A stretch of 64,000 bases of DNA. It comes from JBQTIY01 sp052387675 (GTDB lineage: Bacteria > Planctomycetota > B15-G4). The stretch is taken from positions 1 through 64,000 of the forward strand of contig JBQTIY010000001.1 of assembly GCA_052387675.1 (NCBI GenBank), read 5' to 3'. The position numbers and the translations under genes were made by a program. The number at the start of each line of letters is the position of its first letter. Within the stretch, counting starts at the first letter, position 1. Positions 41,588 through 50,567 of the stretch are shown here, in pieces. The notes beneath the pieces are model-generated. The model was not told where the DNA came from. It did no database searches and saw only the letters and a list, made by a program, of their open reading frames with translations.

Positions 41588-42484
41588 TCAGCTGCCGATC
41601 TTTTCCGAGAGTTCGGAGTCTTCGGGGAACTGCTTCAGCCCCGCCTGAAACGTCTGCCTGGCCTGCTCGTGCTGGCCCTGCTGAAGGTAGAGGTTGCCTA
41701 GCATGAGGTAGGTCTGCGCGTACTCGGGCCGGCGCGAGCGGCGCTCCTGTTGCTCGATGAGCGTGCGGAAGTTGTCGATCGCCACGGCCTGCTTGCCGGT
41801 GATCGGGGGCCAGAACGAAAGTGAGATGGCCTTGGAGAAGCGGGCCTCCCAATGCTCGGGATCGGCCGCCAGCGCGACGTCGTAGGCCTGATCAGCGCGC
41901 ATTGCCCATGGGCCGGCCTGAATGCCACCGCCCACCTCAAAGATCTTCTGAATGCAGACCTCCGCGTAATCCACCTGGGCTTCGGGATCGTGCGGCCGCG
42001 CCTTGGCCAGAGCCTCCAGGACGGCCACGGCTTCATCGAGCAGCCCTGCCTCGCGGAGGCTGTTCCACAAGGCCTGCTTGGCATCCTGGTCGAGTTCGTC
42101 GTCCCGCAACTGCTCCAGTACGGCATCGAGATCGGGAGCTTCGGATAAAGCGAGTCCCGCGGACGGCGCTAGCTCGGCTGCAGGAACGGTGGCGAGCGAC
42201 AGAGTTGCGCCCCGGCGCTCGATGGCCCGGTCCACAGCCGCCTCCAGGTCTTCCACGGAAAGCGCGCCCGAGTTGGCGGACGGCAGGGTCAAGCGCTCCA
42301 GCGTGAGGCGCAGCGCGTCTTGGTCGGCACGCAGCCCGTCGATTGCGCGGTTCAAATCACGCAGTTCCGCAGCACTCGCGAGGGCTGGTTCGGCGGGAGC
42401 TTCGTCTGCACTCAGGGGGCCCACTGCCAACGAGACCGCGACCGAGGCCAGAACACACACAGCAACCAGGACGCCTGCTTTCAT
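41588..42484 (-). CDS. Secreted TPR-repeat protein
   Basis: 298 aa. An N-terminal hydrophobic signal or anchor (AGVLVAVCVLASVAVSLAVG) and a coiled-coil-like segment (LRDLNRAIDGLRADQDALRLTLERL) precede helical repeats: LREAGLLDEAVAVLEALAKARPHDP, QAYDVALAADPEHWEARFSKA and LMLGNLYLQQGQHEQARQTFQAGLKQFP. TPRs mediate protein contacts, here probably in the periplasm. AAGGA before the ATG supports the start. It lies 99 nt downstream of the ECF partner gene and may share its transcript. Confidence 0.85.
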   Translation of the reverse strand: MKAGVLVAVCVLASVAVSLAVGPLSADEAPAEPALASAAELRDLNRAIDGLRADQDALRLTLERLTLPSANSGALSVEDLEAAVDRAIERRGATLSLATVPAAELAPSAGLALSEAPDLDAVLEQLRDDELDQDAKQALWNSLREAGLLDEAVAVLEALAKARPHDPEAQVDYAEVCIQKIFEVGGGIQAGPWAMRADQAYDVALAADPEHWEARFSKAISLSFWPPITGKQAVAIDNFRTLIEQQERRSRRPEYAQTYLMLGNLYLQQGQHEQARQTFQAGLKQFPEDSELSEKIGS

Positions 42485-42583
42485 GATGACACTGTCCTTC
42501 TTGGCGGGTTCAGGGGAGGCACGACCTCGTCGTGCGACCGCACGCGAGTCACAGCTTTTATGGCGGCTGCCCGTCCGATCCTT

Positions 42584-44725
42584 CTAGCGATTCTCATGGA
42601 GGACGAATTCGATCGCGTGGCGGCCCGTCGGCAGTACGCTCAACTCGCTTCGTGAAGGCGCACCTCCGCCGGCTGAGGCCTCCACCGCCCACGTGCCCAC
42701 CGGAACGCCTAAAGCCGTGAACTGCCCAAGGGCGTCGGTCTGCATCGACTCGGCGAAGTGCTGTTCCGCTCCCGTGGCATCGAAGAAGCGGAGGCGGGCG
42801 CCGGCCACCGGCTGCCCCGCAGAATCTCGCACGGACACTTCCACGCGGCCTCCCACGGGGAGCCGGAAATTCAGATTCGTGAGCAGGGCCGAGCTAGGCA
42901 GAGCGACACTCGGCAGGATCGCCATGGCGAGGTCGCCGGCCGTTGGATAGGCCGCCAGCCGATAGCGGCCGGCACTCAGCCGCGGAAAACGGTAGGCGCC
43001 ATCAACGCCGACCACGACGCGCCCGAAGAAGCGCAGGCTGCCGTCGAGGCCCTCCTGCTCCAAGCTGACCACTGCGCTGGACACCGGCTGCTCGGTCGCT
43101 GCGTCCAGAATGCGGCCGCTCAATTGGCCCTCCGGAAGGCGCAGGTTGTGCCGCACAGTTTCGCCAGCGCCGAGGCTCATGGCCGTCAAGCGCACGACCG
43201 TGCGCCCTTCGCCTTCCACGTAGTAGGCCTCCCACTCACCTGGCTCGACGGGAGCGAGTTCATAGCGCCCATTCTCGTCGCTACTCACGATGTGCCAATT
43301 CGCGGCCTCCACGCCGCTGCGCTGGAAGGAAAGGATCACTCCGGGCAGGGGCTCGTTGCGCTCATTCAGGACGAAGCCGTGCAGGCTGGGCCCGACGCTC
43401 GCGCCCTTGAGCAGGAAATCGACTGAAGGCTGCGGACGAGAGCTCAGATCAACCGGCTTCATCTCCGGCCTCTCCCCGGCGCTAGCCGCTGCTTGGCTCT
43501 GGAACATGAGCAGCATGGCCAGGCCGTGATCGGGCAGATCAGGGCAGTGATAACGGCCGGCCTCGTCAGTCACAGTGAGTGCAAAGCTCATGCAGGGCCG
43601 CAGGCCCCAGCCGTCGGCAATTGAAGCGATCACAACGGCGCCGGGCAGTCCGCTCCCGTCGGGGTAGTGCACGCGGCCGCTGACACTCGCTGGGCCTGAG
43701 AGCAGCAGGCGCAGGTCCTCGATAACGCCACCGAGCTTCAACGGCAGACTCGCGCTCCAGGCCGGCGCATACCCGGGCGCCGAAATGCGCAGAACCTGGT
43801 CCCCGCTCGCCAAACGCGCGAGTTCAAAGGCGCCTGCAGAGTCCGTGACTGCGCGGGCCTCCACGGCCTCGTCGAGGTAGGCCGGATCCAGCGCCAGCAT
43901 GAGCGCCGGGGCGTCACTTTCCGAAACCACGAGTGCGCCCGCTACAGGCTCGCCCGTGTCGGCGCGCACGACTTGGCCACGCACCGTGCCGCCCTGATTC
44001 ATGAACACGCTCTGCGCCGGTCGAAGCTCGGTGGCCGTTACGACGACTCGGCGCGTGACATGCGCGGCATAGCCCGGCGCCTGAATGAAGACCGAGTAAC
44101 TGTTCGGCGTGACGCTCTGCCATTGATAGCGGCCTGCTTCCGAGCTGAGTTCGCGGCTCGTGACCTCAGGGCCTTGCTGGCTGATGTTGTCCACCACCAG
44201 AGTGATGCGGACCGCCGCCAGCGGCGCACCGGAAACCTCGTCGACGACTTCCCAGCGAAGTTCAGCCAGCCCGGGCGCGGAGTCCCAGTCACTCGCTGCT
44301 TCGGGACCAGTCCCCGTGAGCGGCAGCGTCGGATGCTCGATCGGAATCGGAAGCCTTGACTCCGCTGCCGGCGCCTGCCCGCCGACCGAGTTGGTGGCGT
44401 CGGCCAAGGTCGGAGATTCCGGGACAGTCGGAGCCTGTTCGGTCCGGCCAGCATCCCAATTGCGTGAGGCCAGCCAGCTCGAGGCAGCCCAGGCCGCAAT
44501 GACCAGCAGCGCCGCCGCCAGTGCCGGCGGCCAAGCGCGCCGCCACGCGCTGCGGCTGCCTGGCACTGGCTCTAAACCAGTCACGGGCGCAAGGCCAGCC
44601 AGCAGCGCCGTTTCGGCGCGCTCCAGCCAAGCGGGGTCAGGCAGGACCGGAGCGTAGGCCCGCTGCAGCAGCAAGCGCAGGTTTTCATCCAGCGGGCTGT
44701 GCGTCTGCTCGTGAGCCGCGCTCAT
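42584..44725 (-). CDS. Single-pass membrane protein with carboxypeptidase-regulatory-like repeats (putative anti-sigma)
   Basis: 713 aa. The cytoplasmic N-terminus (about 1-65) with LDENLRLLLQRAY and DPAWLERAETALLAGL is followed by one membrane helix (about 67-88). About six tandem beta-sandwich repeats lie outside the membrane, each with a G-x-V/I...G.P..GA.V....D..GRY pattern, for example VRGQVVRADTGEPVAGALVV and LSGRILDAATEQPVSSAVV. This architecture (short cytoplasmic module, TM, extracellular sensor) and a 4-nt overlap with the ECF sigma gene suggest a transmembrane anti-sigma partner. No canonical zinc-binding anti-sigma motif is visible, so that role is inference. Confidence 0.8.
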   Translation of the reverse strand: MSAAHEQTHSPLDENLRLLLQRAYAPVLPDPAWLERAETALLAGLAPVTGLEPVPGSRSAWRRAWPPALAAALLVIAAWAASSWLASRNWDAGRTEQAPTVPESPTLADATNSVGGQAPAAESRLPIPIEHPTLPLTGTGPEAASDWDSAPGLAELRWEVVDEVSGAPLAAVRITLVVDNISQQGPEVTSRELSSEAGRYQWQSVTPNSYSVFIQAPGYAAHVTRRVVVTATELRPAQSVFMNQGGTVRGQVVRADTGEPVAGALVVSESDAPALMLALDPAYLDEAVEARAVTDSAGAFELARLASGDQVLRISAPGYAPAWSASLPLKLGGVIEDLRLLLSGPASVSGRVHYPDGSGLPGAVVIASIADGWGLRPCMSFALTVTDEAGRYHCPDLPDHGLAMLLMFQSQAAASAGERPEMKPVDLSSRPQPSVDFLLKGASVGPSLHGFVLNERNEPLPGVILSFQRSGVEAANWHIVSSDENGRYELAPVEPGEWEAYYVEGEGRTVVRLTAMSLGAGETVRHNLRLPEGQLSGRILDAATEQPVSSAVVSLEQEGLDGSLRFFGRVVVGVDGAYRFPRLSAGRYRLAAYPTAGDLAMAILPSVALPSSALLTNLNFRLPVGGRVEVSVRDSAGQPVAGARLRFFDATGAEQHFAESMQTDALGQFTALGVPVGTWAVEASAGGGAPSRSELSVLPTGRHAIEFVLHENR

Positions 44726-45327
44726 GGCTGCCCCTCGCCACCGGCACGGCCATTCAAGAGCTGAAACACCTTGCTGAACGCAACGCGAGCCCGGGTCAAA
44801 GTCGACTCGGTCGCCTTGGCGCTCTTGCCGCGGCGCTCGGCCATCTGCTGCACACTCAACTCGTCGACGTATTTCTCCAAGAGTGCCGTCCGGTAGTCGG
44901 GGGGCAGCGACGACAGAGTGGCGCCCACGAGCGCTGCGGTCTCCTTGCGCTCCAGCACCCAGCCAGGCAAGGGCCCACTCTCGAGTTCGGCGAGGACTTC
45001 GAAGATCTGAGGATCCGCCGTCTCAAGCAGGTCGGTCATGCCGATCGGGCGGCGCCGGCGCCTTTGCTCGCGCAACTTGTTCTTGGCGATCCCGCACAGC
45101 CACGTGTGCAGTGACGAGCGGCCGTCGAAGCTGCCGATACGCTGCAGCGCCACGACAAAGGTGTCCTGCACGACGTCCTCCACGAGCGAGCGCAGGCCGC
45201 CGGCACGGTAGTGCACGAACTCGAAGAGCGCCTCGACATGCTCTCGAAAGAGCGCTGTCGCGGCCGCGCGGTCACCTTGCAAGATGCGCTCGCGGAGTTC
45301 GAGATCGGCGGTGTGAGGTGCGGGCAC
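44722..45327 (-). CDS. ECF-type RNA polymerase sigma factor
   Basis: About 201 aa from the GTG at 45327 (GGAGG 12 nt upstream). ATG 45405 is possible but would overlap the start of the divergent gene at 45404. Region 2: FREHVEALFEFVHYRAGG, DVVQDTFVVALQRIGSF and RSSLHTWLCGIAKNKLREQ. Region 4: LPPDYRTALLEKYVDELSVQQMAERRGKS, the HTH. No region 3, as in the ECF group. It activates transcription in answer to an envelope signal, presumably released by the membrane protein encoded next to it. The divergent redox-lipoprotein gene could be a target. Confidence 0.9.
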   Translation of the reverse strand: MPAPHTADLELRERILQGDRAAATALFREHVEALFEFVHYRAGGLRSLVEDVVQDTFVVALQRIGSFDGRSSLHTWLCGIAKNKLREQRRRRRPIGMTDLLETADPQIFEVLAELESGPLPGWVLERKETAALVGATLSSLPPDYRTALLEKYVDELSVQQMAERRGKSAKATESTLTRARVAFSKVFQLLNGRAGGEGQP

Positions 45328-45403
45328 GATTGAGCTGATCCTCCGCTGGCCTTGGTGGCCTGAGTCCCTGAGTTCCTTCGGCCGCACGCTATCATCGCGC
45401 CGC

Positions 45404-46327
45404 ATGCTCCCCAGTCCCTCACTCCGCCTGCCCCGGTGGCTGCCCCTGGGGCTGTGCGCACTCCTGACGGGCTGCGCGCCGGCCGCGGCCCCGAACGGCG
45501 CAGAGAGCCAACGCCTGCTCCAAGAGGGGCAGGCTGAAGCCATCGCTGGCAAGCTGCCAGCGGCCGCTGACCCGTTGGTGAGCCTCAGGCTGGTCGCTGA
45601 ACACGGCTCGCTGGCACCGGGTACGGAAACTCGGCTCGGCCTGGCCATCACCGTGGCCCCGGGTTGGCACACCTACGGACGCTCTCCTAGCGACAGTGGT
45701 GTGCCGCTCACCGTCTCCTGGCGACTCGCGGAGGGCCTCGAGGTGAGCGGTGAACTACGCTGGCCCGCGCCGCAGCGCTACGTAGCACCCGGGGCGCTGC
45801 TCGATCATGTTTACGAAGGCACTACCACCCTGGTGCTGCCCATCCGGCTGGCGCCGACGGCGCTGCCAGGCACGACGCTCGATGTGCAAGCCGAAGTCGA
45901 GTGGCTGGTCTGCAAGGAGGCCTGCCTGCTGGGATCTGGCTCGGCCAGCCTCAGAATCCCGATCACGGCCACAGGTGCCCGGCCAGCAGTGGTCCCCGCC
46001 GAGACCCTCCAGCTTTTCCGGGACACCGAGGCCAGGCTCCCTCGAGCCGCTCAGGCCGGTGCGCTCCCCACGATTGCTCAGACCGATCGAGAGGTGGTGG
46101 TCACCCTACGCGGGGCCAAGCTCCTGCGCTTTCTTCCGGAGCCGGACTGCGTGACCCTGCCGCGCCTTGTGACCGAAGGTGAGGCCCTCGGCGACACACT
46201 GCGGCTGAGCCTGCCGACGCGGCCAGAATCGAACGCCTCAGGGGGTCGGCTCAGCGGACTGCTCGAAGCCTCGTTTCCAGGCGCTGGGCCGCAGTTCTAC
46301 GCAATCGAGCACCGCCTGGATCCTTGA
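45404..46327 (+). CDS. Lipoprotein with DsbD N-terminal-like domain
   Basis: 307 aa. Lipobox LLTGC gives a lipidated Cys near residue 24. The body matches the immunoglobulin-like N-terminal domain of DsbD (thiol:disulfide interchange): VAPGWHTYGRSPSDSGVPLTV and VEWLVCKEACLLGSG, where the two cysteines form the redox pair. The membrane and thioredoxin-like domains of full DsbD are absent, so it is a free-standing domain, probably receiving or passing reductant in the periplasm. The redox lipoprotein at 46435 follows on the same strand. Its ATG nearly coincides with a possible start of the divergent sigma gene. Confidence 0.85.
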   Translation: MLPSPSLRLPRWLPLGLCALLTGCAPAAAPNGAESQRLLQEGQAEAIAGKLPAAADPLVSLRLVAEHGSLAPGTETRLGLAITVAPGWHTYGRSPSDSGVPLTVSWRLAEGLEVSGELRWPAPQRYVAPGALLDHVYEGTTTLVLPIRLAPTALPGTTLDVQAEVEWLVCKEACLLGSGSASLRIPITATGARPAVVPAETLQLFRDTEARLPRAAQAGALPTIAQTDREVVVTLRGAKLLRFLPEPDCVTLPRLVTEGEALGDTLRLSLPTRPESNASGGRLSGLLEASFPGAGPQFYAIEHRLDP

Positions 46328-46339
46328 GCCGCCACGTCC

Positions 46340-46353
46340 CTGTCACGTGACAG
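46340..46353. promoter_or_regulatory. Perfect 14-bp palindrome, operator candidate
   Basis: CTGTCACGTGACAG equals its own reverse complement. It lies 12 nt after the DsbD-like gene's stop and about 80 nt before the redoxin ATG. The spacing fits a regulator dimer site for the redoxin gene, or a short transcript hairpin. Confidence 0.4.
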
Positions 46354-46434
46354 ACCGGGCCATGGGGAGCGATGATCTCCGCCACTTGGCCCGCAGCGCT
46401 TTCGCACGGGCCTACTCGCCACAGGAGACTACCG

Positions 46435-47130
46435 ATGACGACCCGCTTCGCGCTCTGCACTCGCACTCTTATCGGCAGCGCGCTGCTCGCCTTGCTGGGC
46501 ACCGCTTGCCAGACCTCAGAAGCTCCGGTCGCCTCCGCTGCCGAAAGCCGCACTCCGGCCGCAACGGCGCCGAGCACGACGGCAGCGGCAGTCGCCAGCG
46601 TGGGTGCCACGGCCCCCGACTTCACCCTGGTCGACGTCAACGGCAAGGAGCACTCGCTGTCGGCGTACACGAAGGCTGGCAAGCTTGTGGTTCTGGAGTG
46701 GTTCAACCCAGATTGCCCCTACACGGTCGGCTACCACACGCCCACGAATCAGATGGCGCAGACGGCCAAGGCCTATGAGGACCGCGGCGTCGTGTGGCTG
46801 GCGATCAACTCGGGCGCTGCCGGCAAGCAGGGCGCCGGGCTTGAGCGCAACCGCAAGGCCGTGACGGACTTCGGCTTGTCCTTCCCCGTCCTGCTCGACG
46901 AGAGCGGCAAGACCGGCCGGAGCTATGCCGCCAAGACGACACCGCACATGTTCGTGATCGACACGCAGGGCGTGCTGCGCTACGCCGGCGGCATCGACGA
47001 TGGCGGCAAGCCCGGCGGCGCGGGAGCGCGCAACCTGGTGGTCGCGGCACTCGATGAGATTCTGGCGGGCAAGGCCGTCAGCACGCCCACCGCCAAGCCT
47101 TTCGGCTGCAGCGTCAAGTACTCCAACTGA
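46435..47130 (+). CDS. Redoxin-domain (AhpC/TSA-like) lipoprotein
   Basis: 231 aa from ATG 46435 (AGGAG 7 nt upstream). The signal region ALLALLGTACQTS suggests a lipidated Cys, although the lipobox is not ideal. A Ser/Thr/Ala linker precedes a thioredoxin fold: APDFTLVDVNGKEHSLSAY, LVVLEWFNPDCPYTVGYH, WLAINSG, FPVLLDESG and KTTPHMFVID. Only one cysteine (DCPY) sits at the active site, so it lacks a CxxC pair. This is usual for a planctomycete-type secreted redoxin subfamily, as far as I can judge. It may work with the DsbD-like lipoprotein before it. Confidence 0.87.
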   Translation: MTTRFALCTRTLIGSALLALLGTACQTSEAPVASAAESRTPAATAPSTTAAAVASVGATAPDFTLVDVNGKEHSLSAYTKAGKLVVLEWFNPDCPYTVGYHTPTNQMAQTAKAYEDRGVVWLAINSGAAGKQGAGLERNRKAVTDFGLSFPVLLDESGKTGRSYAAKTTPHMFVIDTQGVLRYAGGIDDGGKPGGAGARNLVVAALDEILAGKAVSTPTAKPFGCSVKYSN

Positions 47131-47139
47131 ACTCGTCGC

Positions 47140-48804
47140 TTAATGGCGGAAGTGGCGCCGTCCGGTGAAGAGCAAGGCGAGGCCGTGCTCATCAGCAGCC
47201 GCAATGGATTCCTTGTCCCGCAGGGAACCGCCGGGCTGAATCACGGCCGTCACTCCCAGCCGCGCGGCAGTATCGATCGAGTCGCGGAACGGAAAGAAGG
47301 CATCGGAGGCCAGCACGCTCAGGCGAGCCCGAGGGCCGGCTTTGTGACCGGCCATGAACACGCTATCCACCCGGCTCATTTGACCGGCCCCGATCCCGAC
47401 TGTCTCGCAGCCCAGCGCGTCGCACCGGGCCAGCACAATGGCGTTGCTGCGGACGTGCTTGCAGACCCGCCAGGCAAACTCGAGCGCGGCGAGTTCCTCG
47501 GGGCTCGGTGCTCTGGCGCTGACAACGCGCCTCTCTTCGCCGACAAAACCCTCGTCGCGTTCCTGGAGCAGCAGGCCGCCATGCACCTGGCGCAAGGTGC
47601 GAGCCGGCGCAACGGCTGAGGAGTCCGCTGCCCCAGCGGAGCGACGGATGCCACCGACTTCACGCAGCGGTCCGCAGGACAGCAGGCGCACGTTGCGCCC
47701 CCATTTACAGCGCGTCGTGAGGATCTCAATCGCCTCGGCCGAGAACTCAGGCGCAAGAATGACTTCGAAAAAAGTCTCGGGCAGCGCGATGGCGGCGGCC
47801 AGTGCAGCATCGACGCCGCGATTGACGGCCACGATGCCGCCAAAGGCCGACTGCGGATCTCCGGCCAGAGCGCGGCGGTAGGCCTCCACTGGACCCGCGT
47901 CAGCCAGCTCCAGGCCGCACCCGCAGGGGTTGGCGTGTTTGATGATCGCGGCGGCGGCGCGGTCGAACTCCTTGACCAGCTCGAGCGCGGCATCGGCGTC
48001 CAGGATGTTGTTGTAAGAGAGTTCCTTGCCGGCCAGTTGCTTGGCCGTCGCCAGCGAGGCACCCCCAGCACCCGACTGCGGATAGAACGCAGCGCGCTGC
48101 TGCGGGTTCTCTCCGTAGCGCAAAGTCACTGCGGGGCCGGCCTCCAGAACCAGCGTCGCAGGGAGCGCGGCGCCTAGCCGCTCGTCGAACCAGTTGGCGA
48201 TAGCGGCATCGTAGGCTGCCGTGGCTCGGTAAGCGCGCGCCGCAAGCTGGCGCCGCAACTCTCGCGCTAAGGCCGGATCCTGCACTTCGCGATCCAGACC
48301 CTCGAGCACGTCGCCATAATCGGCGGGCGCACAGACGACCCACACGTCGCGGTGATTCTTGGCCGCCGAACGGATCATGCTGGGGCCACCGATGTCGATG
48401 TGCTCGATAACCTCCTCGTCGGTCGCCCCCGGCTGCGCGGCCGCCTGGCGAAAGGCGTAGAGACTGACCGCCACGACGTCAATCGGTCCCAGGCCGTGCT
48501 CGCGCAGCGCGGCCATATGCCCGGCGAGATCTCGTCGAGCGAGCAGACCGCCGTGGATGGCCGGGTGGAGCGTCTTGACCCGGCCATCGAGCATTTCGGG
48601 AAAGCCAGTGACCGACGCGACATCGGTGACCGGAACTCCGGCGTCGCGGAGCACGCGTGCGGTTCCGCCGGTCGAGAGCACTTCGAAGCCGCGCTCGTGC
48701 AGCGCGCGCGCGAATTCCACGACCCCGGTCTTGTCCGTGACCGAGATGAGCGCGCGACGCGCGCCGGCGGAGCGGGCTGCGGGCTGGCCTGCAGGCTGGC
48801 TCAC
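47140..48804 (-). CDS. purH: Bifunctional AICAR transformylase/IMP cyclohydrolase
   Basis: 554 aa, somewhat longer than the usual 510-530. The N-terminal cyclohydrolase domain has ALISVTDKTGVVEFARAL, STGGTARVLRDAGV and GRVKTLHPAIHGG. The transformylase part has RYGENPQQRAAFY, SYNNILDADAALELV and IIKHANPCGCGL. It catalyses the last two steps of IMP synthesis using 10-formyl-THF. The start overlaps the prfB stop (ATGA). The C-terminal stop lies only 9 nt from the convergent redoxin stop. Confidence 0.96.
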   Translation of the reverse strand: MSQPAGQPAARSAGARRALISVTDKTGVVEFARALHERGFEVLSTGGTARVLRDAGVPVTDVASVTGFPEMLDGRVKTLHPAIHGGLLARRDLAGHMAALREHGLGPIDVVAVSLYAFRQAAAQPGATDEEVIEHIDIGGPSMIRSAAKNHRDVWVVCAPADYGDVLEGLDREVQDPALARELRRQLAARAYRATAAYDAAIANWFDERLGAALPATLVLEAGPAVTLRYGENPQQRAAFYPQSGAGGASLATAKQLAGKELSYNNILDADAALELVKEFDRAAAAIIKHANPCGCGLELADAGPVEAYRRALAGDPQSAFGGIVAVNRGVDAALAAAIALPETFFEVILAPEFSAEAIEILTTRCKWGRNVRLLSCGPLREVGGIRRSAGAADSSAVAPARTLRQVHGGLLLQERDEGFVGEERRVVSARAPSPEELAALEFAWRVCKHVRSNAIVLARCDALGCETVGIGAGQMSRVDSVFMAGHKAGPRARLSVLASDAFFPFRDSIDTAARLGVTAVIQPGGSLRDKESIAAADEHGLALLFTGRRHFRH

Positions 48805-49902
48805 TTCTTGCGGCTCCGCAGAAAGGTCTCGACGAACTCCTGGATGTCGCCATCCAGCACGCGGCCTGTGTCGCCAGTCTCGTGATCAGTGCGGTGATCC
48901 TTGACCATCTGATAGGGATGCAGCACATAGCTGCGAATCTGATGGCCCCAGCCGATGTCGGTCTGTTCGCCCTGCAGTCCCTTGAGTTTGGCGTCGCGCT
49001 CCGATTCCGCTCGCGCGAAGAGCTTGGCCGTGAGCATCTTCATCGCCGTGTGGCGGTTCTTATGCTGACTGCGTTCGCTCTGACAGGCCACCACGAGTCC
49101 CGTGGGCAAGTGCGTCAGGCGAATCGCACTGTCGGTCTTGTTGACGTGCTGGCCGCCCGCGCCGCCGGAGCGATAGGTGTCGACCCGCAAATCCTCAGCC
49201 CGGATCTCCATCGCTTCGGCGTCCTCTATTTCTGGGCTCACTTCCACCGCAGCAAACGAGGTCTGTCGGCGGTTCTGCGAGTCGAAGGGCGAGAGCCGCA
49301 CCAGTCGATGCACACCCGCCTCGGCCCGCAGATAGCCATAGGCCCAGTCCCCCTTCACCAGCACGGTGGCCGATTTGATACCGGCCTCTTCGCCATCGAG
49401 CCGGTCAATGATCTCCAGTTCATAGCCCTGGCGCTCGGCCCAGCGTGCGTACATCCGCAGCAGCATGGCTGCCCAGTCACACGACTCGGTGCCGCCTGCG
49501 CCCGCCTGCACGGAGAGAAAGGCGTTCCGCACGTCGTACTCACCGTCGAGCATGACCCGGAATTCAAGAGCGTTGAGCGCGGCTTCGGCTGCCTGCGCCA
49601 TGCGTTCGGTCTCAACCAGGTTCTCTTCGCTGCGATCCTCTTCGACGAGGGACAGCATGACGTCAAGTTCGTCAAGCAATGCGTCGCAACGCGTCACCGG
49701 CTCCAAGCGCGCCTTCAGCGTCTTGAGTTCGGACACCGTCGTCTGGGCACGCTCCTGGCTCGCCCAGAAATCGCCCGCGCCCATCTCCCCTTCGATCTCG
49801 GTTCGACGAGCCAGCATTGAAGCCGCGTCAAAGAGAGTCCTTGATCTGGTTGAGGCGGCGGCGGATGTCGAGGGACTGAGCGCGCAGGTCGACGATATTC
49901 AT
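48801..49902 (-). CDS. prfB: Peptide chain release factor 2, expressed through a programmed +1 frameshift
   Basis: The start is ATG 49902: 24 codons (MNIVDLRAQSLDIRRRLNQI...) run to an in-frame CTT-TGA at 49833-49828. Then the reading shifts +1 and continues DAASMLARRTEIEGEM to the stop at 48801, 366 aa in all, the normal RF2 size. The site CTTTGAC and an upstream AAGGA reproduce the classic autoregulatory shift, in which low RF2 favours frameshifting at its own UGA. SPFDSQ carries the SPF stop-codon reader and GGAGGQHVNKTDS the GGQ peptidyl-hydrolysis motif. The single-frame ORF from 49817 is incomplete. Confidence 0.96.
49827..49842 (-). promoter_or_regulatory. RF2 programmed frameshift site
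   Basis: Reading the minus strand: AAGGA (49842-49838, internal Shine-Dalgarno-like), TCT, CTT (P site), TGA (49830-49828) and C (49827). The CTT-TGA-C heptamer with a nearby SD-like sequence is the conserved signal for +1 shifting in prfB. Confidence 0.93.
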
Positions 49903-49981
49903 GGGCATCCTGGAATGGAGTCGGCCGCCGATTGTAGCGAGTGCAGACCGCAGAGTCCGTGCCCACGAGAAGGCCGGTGGG

Positions 49982-50536
49982 TCAGCGCACGTGCGCCGCG
50001 GCACCAACGATGGCGGCCAGTACTGCCGCCTCCTCGGCCAATCCGCCCACGCCGGTCTCGCCGCAGGCCAGAGTCTTACTCACCGGTGGCACGAGGCGGT
50101 AACGGCGTCCACCGTCAACGGCTGCCAGCAGCGCCAGATTGCGCTGCACGAGAGGGTTCTCCCACATGGCTGTATTCATGGCGGGCGCAAAGACGATGGG
50201 CACGCTGGCGTGGCTGGCCATGATCACGGTTGTGAGCAGGTCGTCTGCCAGGCCATGGGCCACTTTGCCTATGAGGTCCGCAGTAGCCGGCACCAAGGCC
50301 AGCACATCGGGCCAGCGAGCAAGCCGGATGTGCTCGATGGAGGGATCCGTCGCGGACCACATCGAAGTCGCGACTGGCTTCCCAGAAATCGCTTCAAAGG
50401 TCAGGGGCGTCACGAAACGCGTCGCCGCCTCGGTCATGACGACCTGCACCTCATGCCCGCCCTCGCGCAGCCGACGCACGAGTTCACAGGACTTGTACGC
50501 GGCAATGCCGCCGGAAACACCGAGCAGTACTTTCAT
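49982..50536 (-). CDS. coaC: Phosphopantothenoylcysteine decarboxylase (stand-alone flavoprotein)
   Basis: 184 aa from the ATG at 50536 (GGAGG about 10 nt upstream); the frame's upstream codons belong to a non-coding extension. MKVLLGVSGGIAAYKSCELV is the FMN-binding start. SIEHIRLARWPDVLALVPAT includes the catalytic His. The PAMNTAMWENP motif is present, and LACGETGVGGLAE includes the flexible-flap cysteine. It decarboxylates phosphopantothenoylcysteine to phosphopantetheine in CoA synthesis. Normally this domain is fused N-terminal to CoaB; here the ligase is a separate gene upstream. Confidence 0.93.
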   Translation of the reverse strand: MKVLLGVSGGIAAYKSCELVRRLREGGHEVQVVMTEAATRFVTPLTFEAISGKPVATSMWSATDPSIEHIRLARWPDVLALVPATADLIGKVAHGLADDLLTTVIMASHASVPIVFAPAMNTAMWENPLVQRNLALLAAVDGGRRYRLVPPVSKTLACGETGVGGLAEEAAVLAAIVGAAAHVR

Positions 50537-50567
50537 GGACGAAACGCCTCCAACCAGCCGCTGCACA

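Noticed and set aside
45328..45672. N-terminal extension of the ECF sigma frame
   Set aside because: It runs antisense through the DsbD-like lipoprotein gene and shows no conserved region upstream of region 2.
49715..49966. 83-aa minus-strand frame at the prfB start
   Set aside because: It is the wrong frame; the true RF2 start is the 24-codon frame ending in the programmed TGA.
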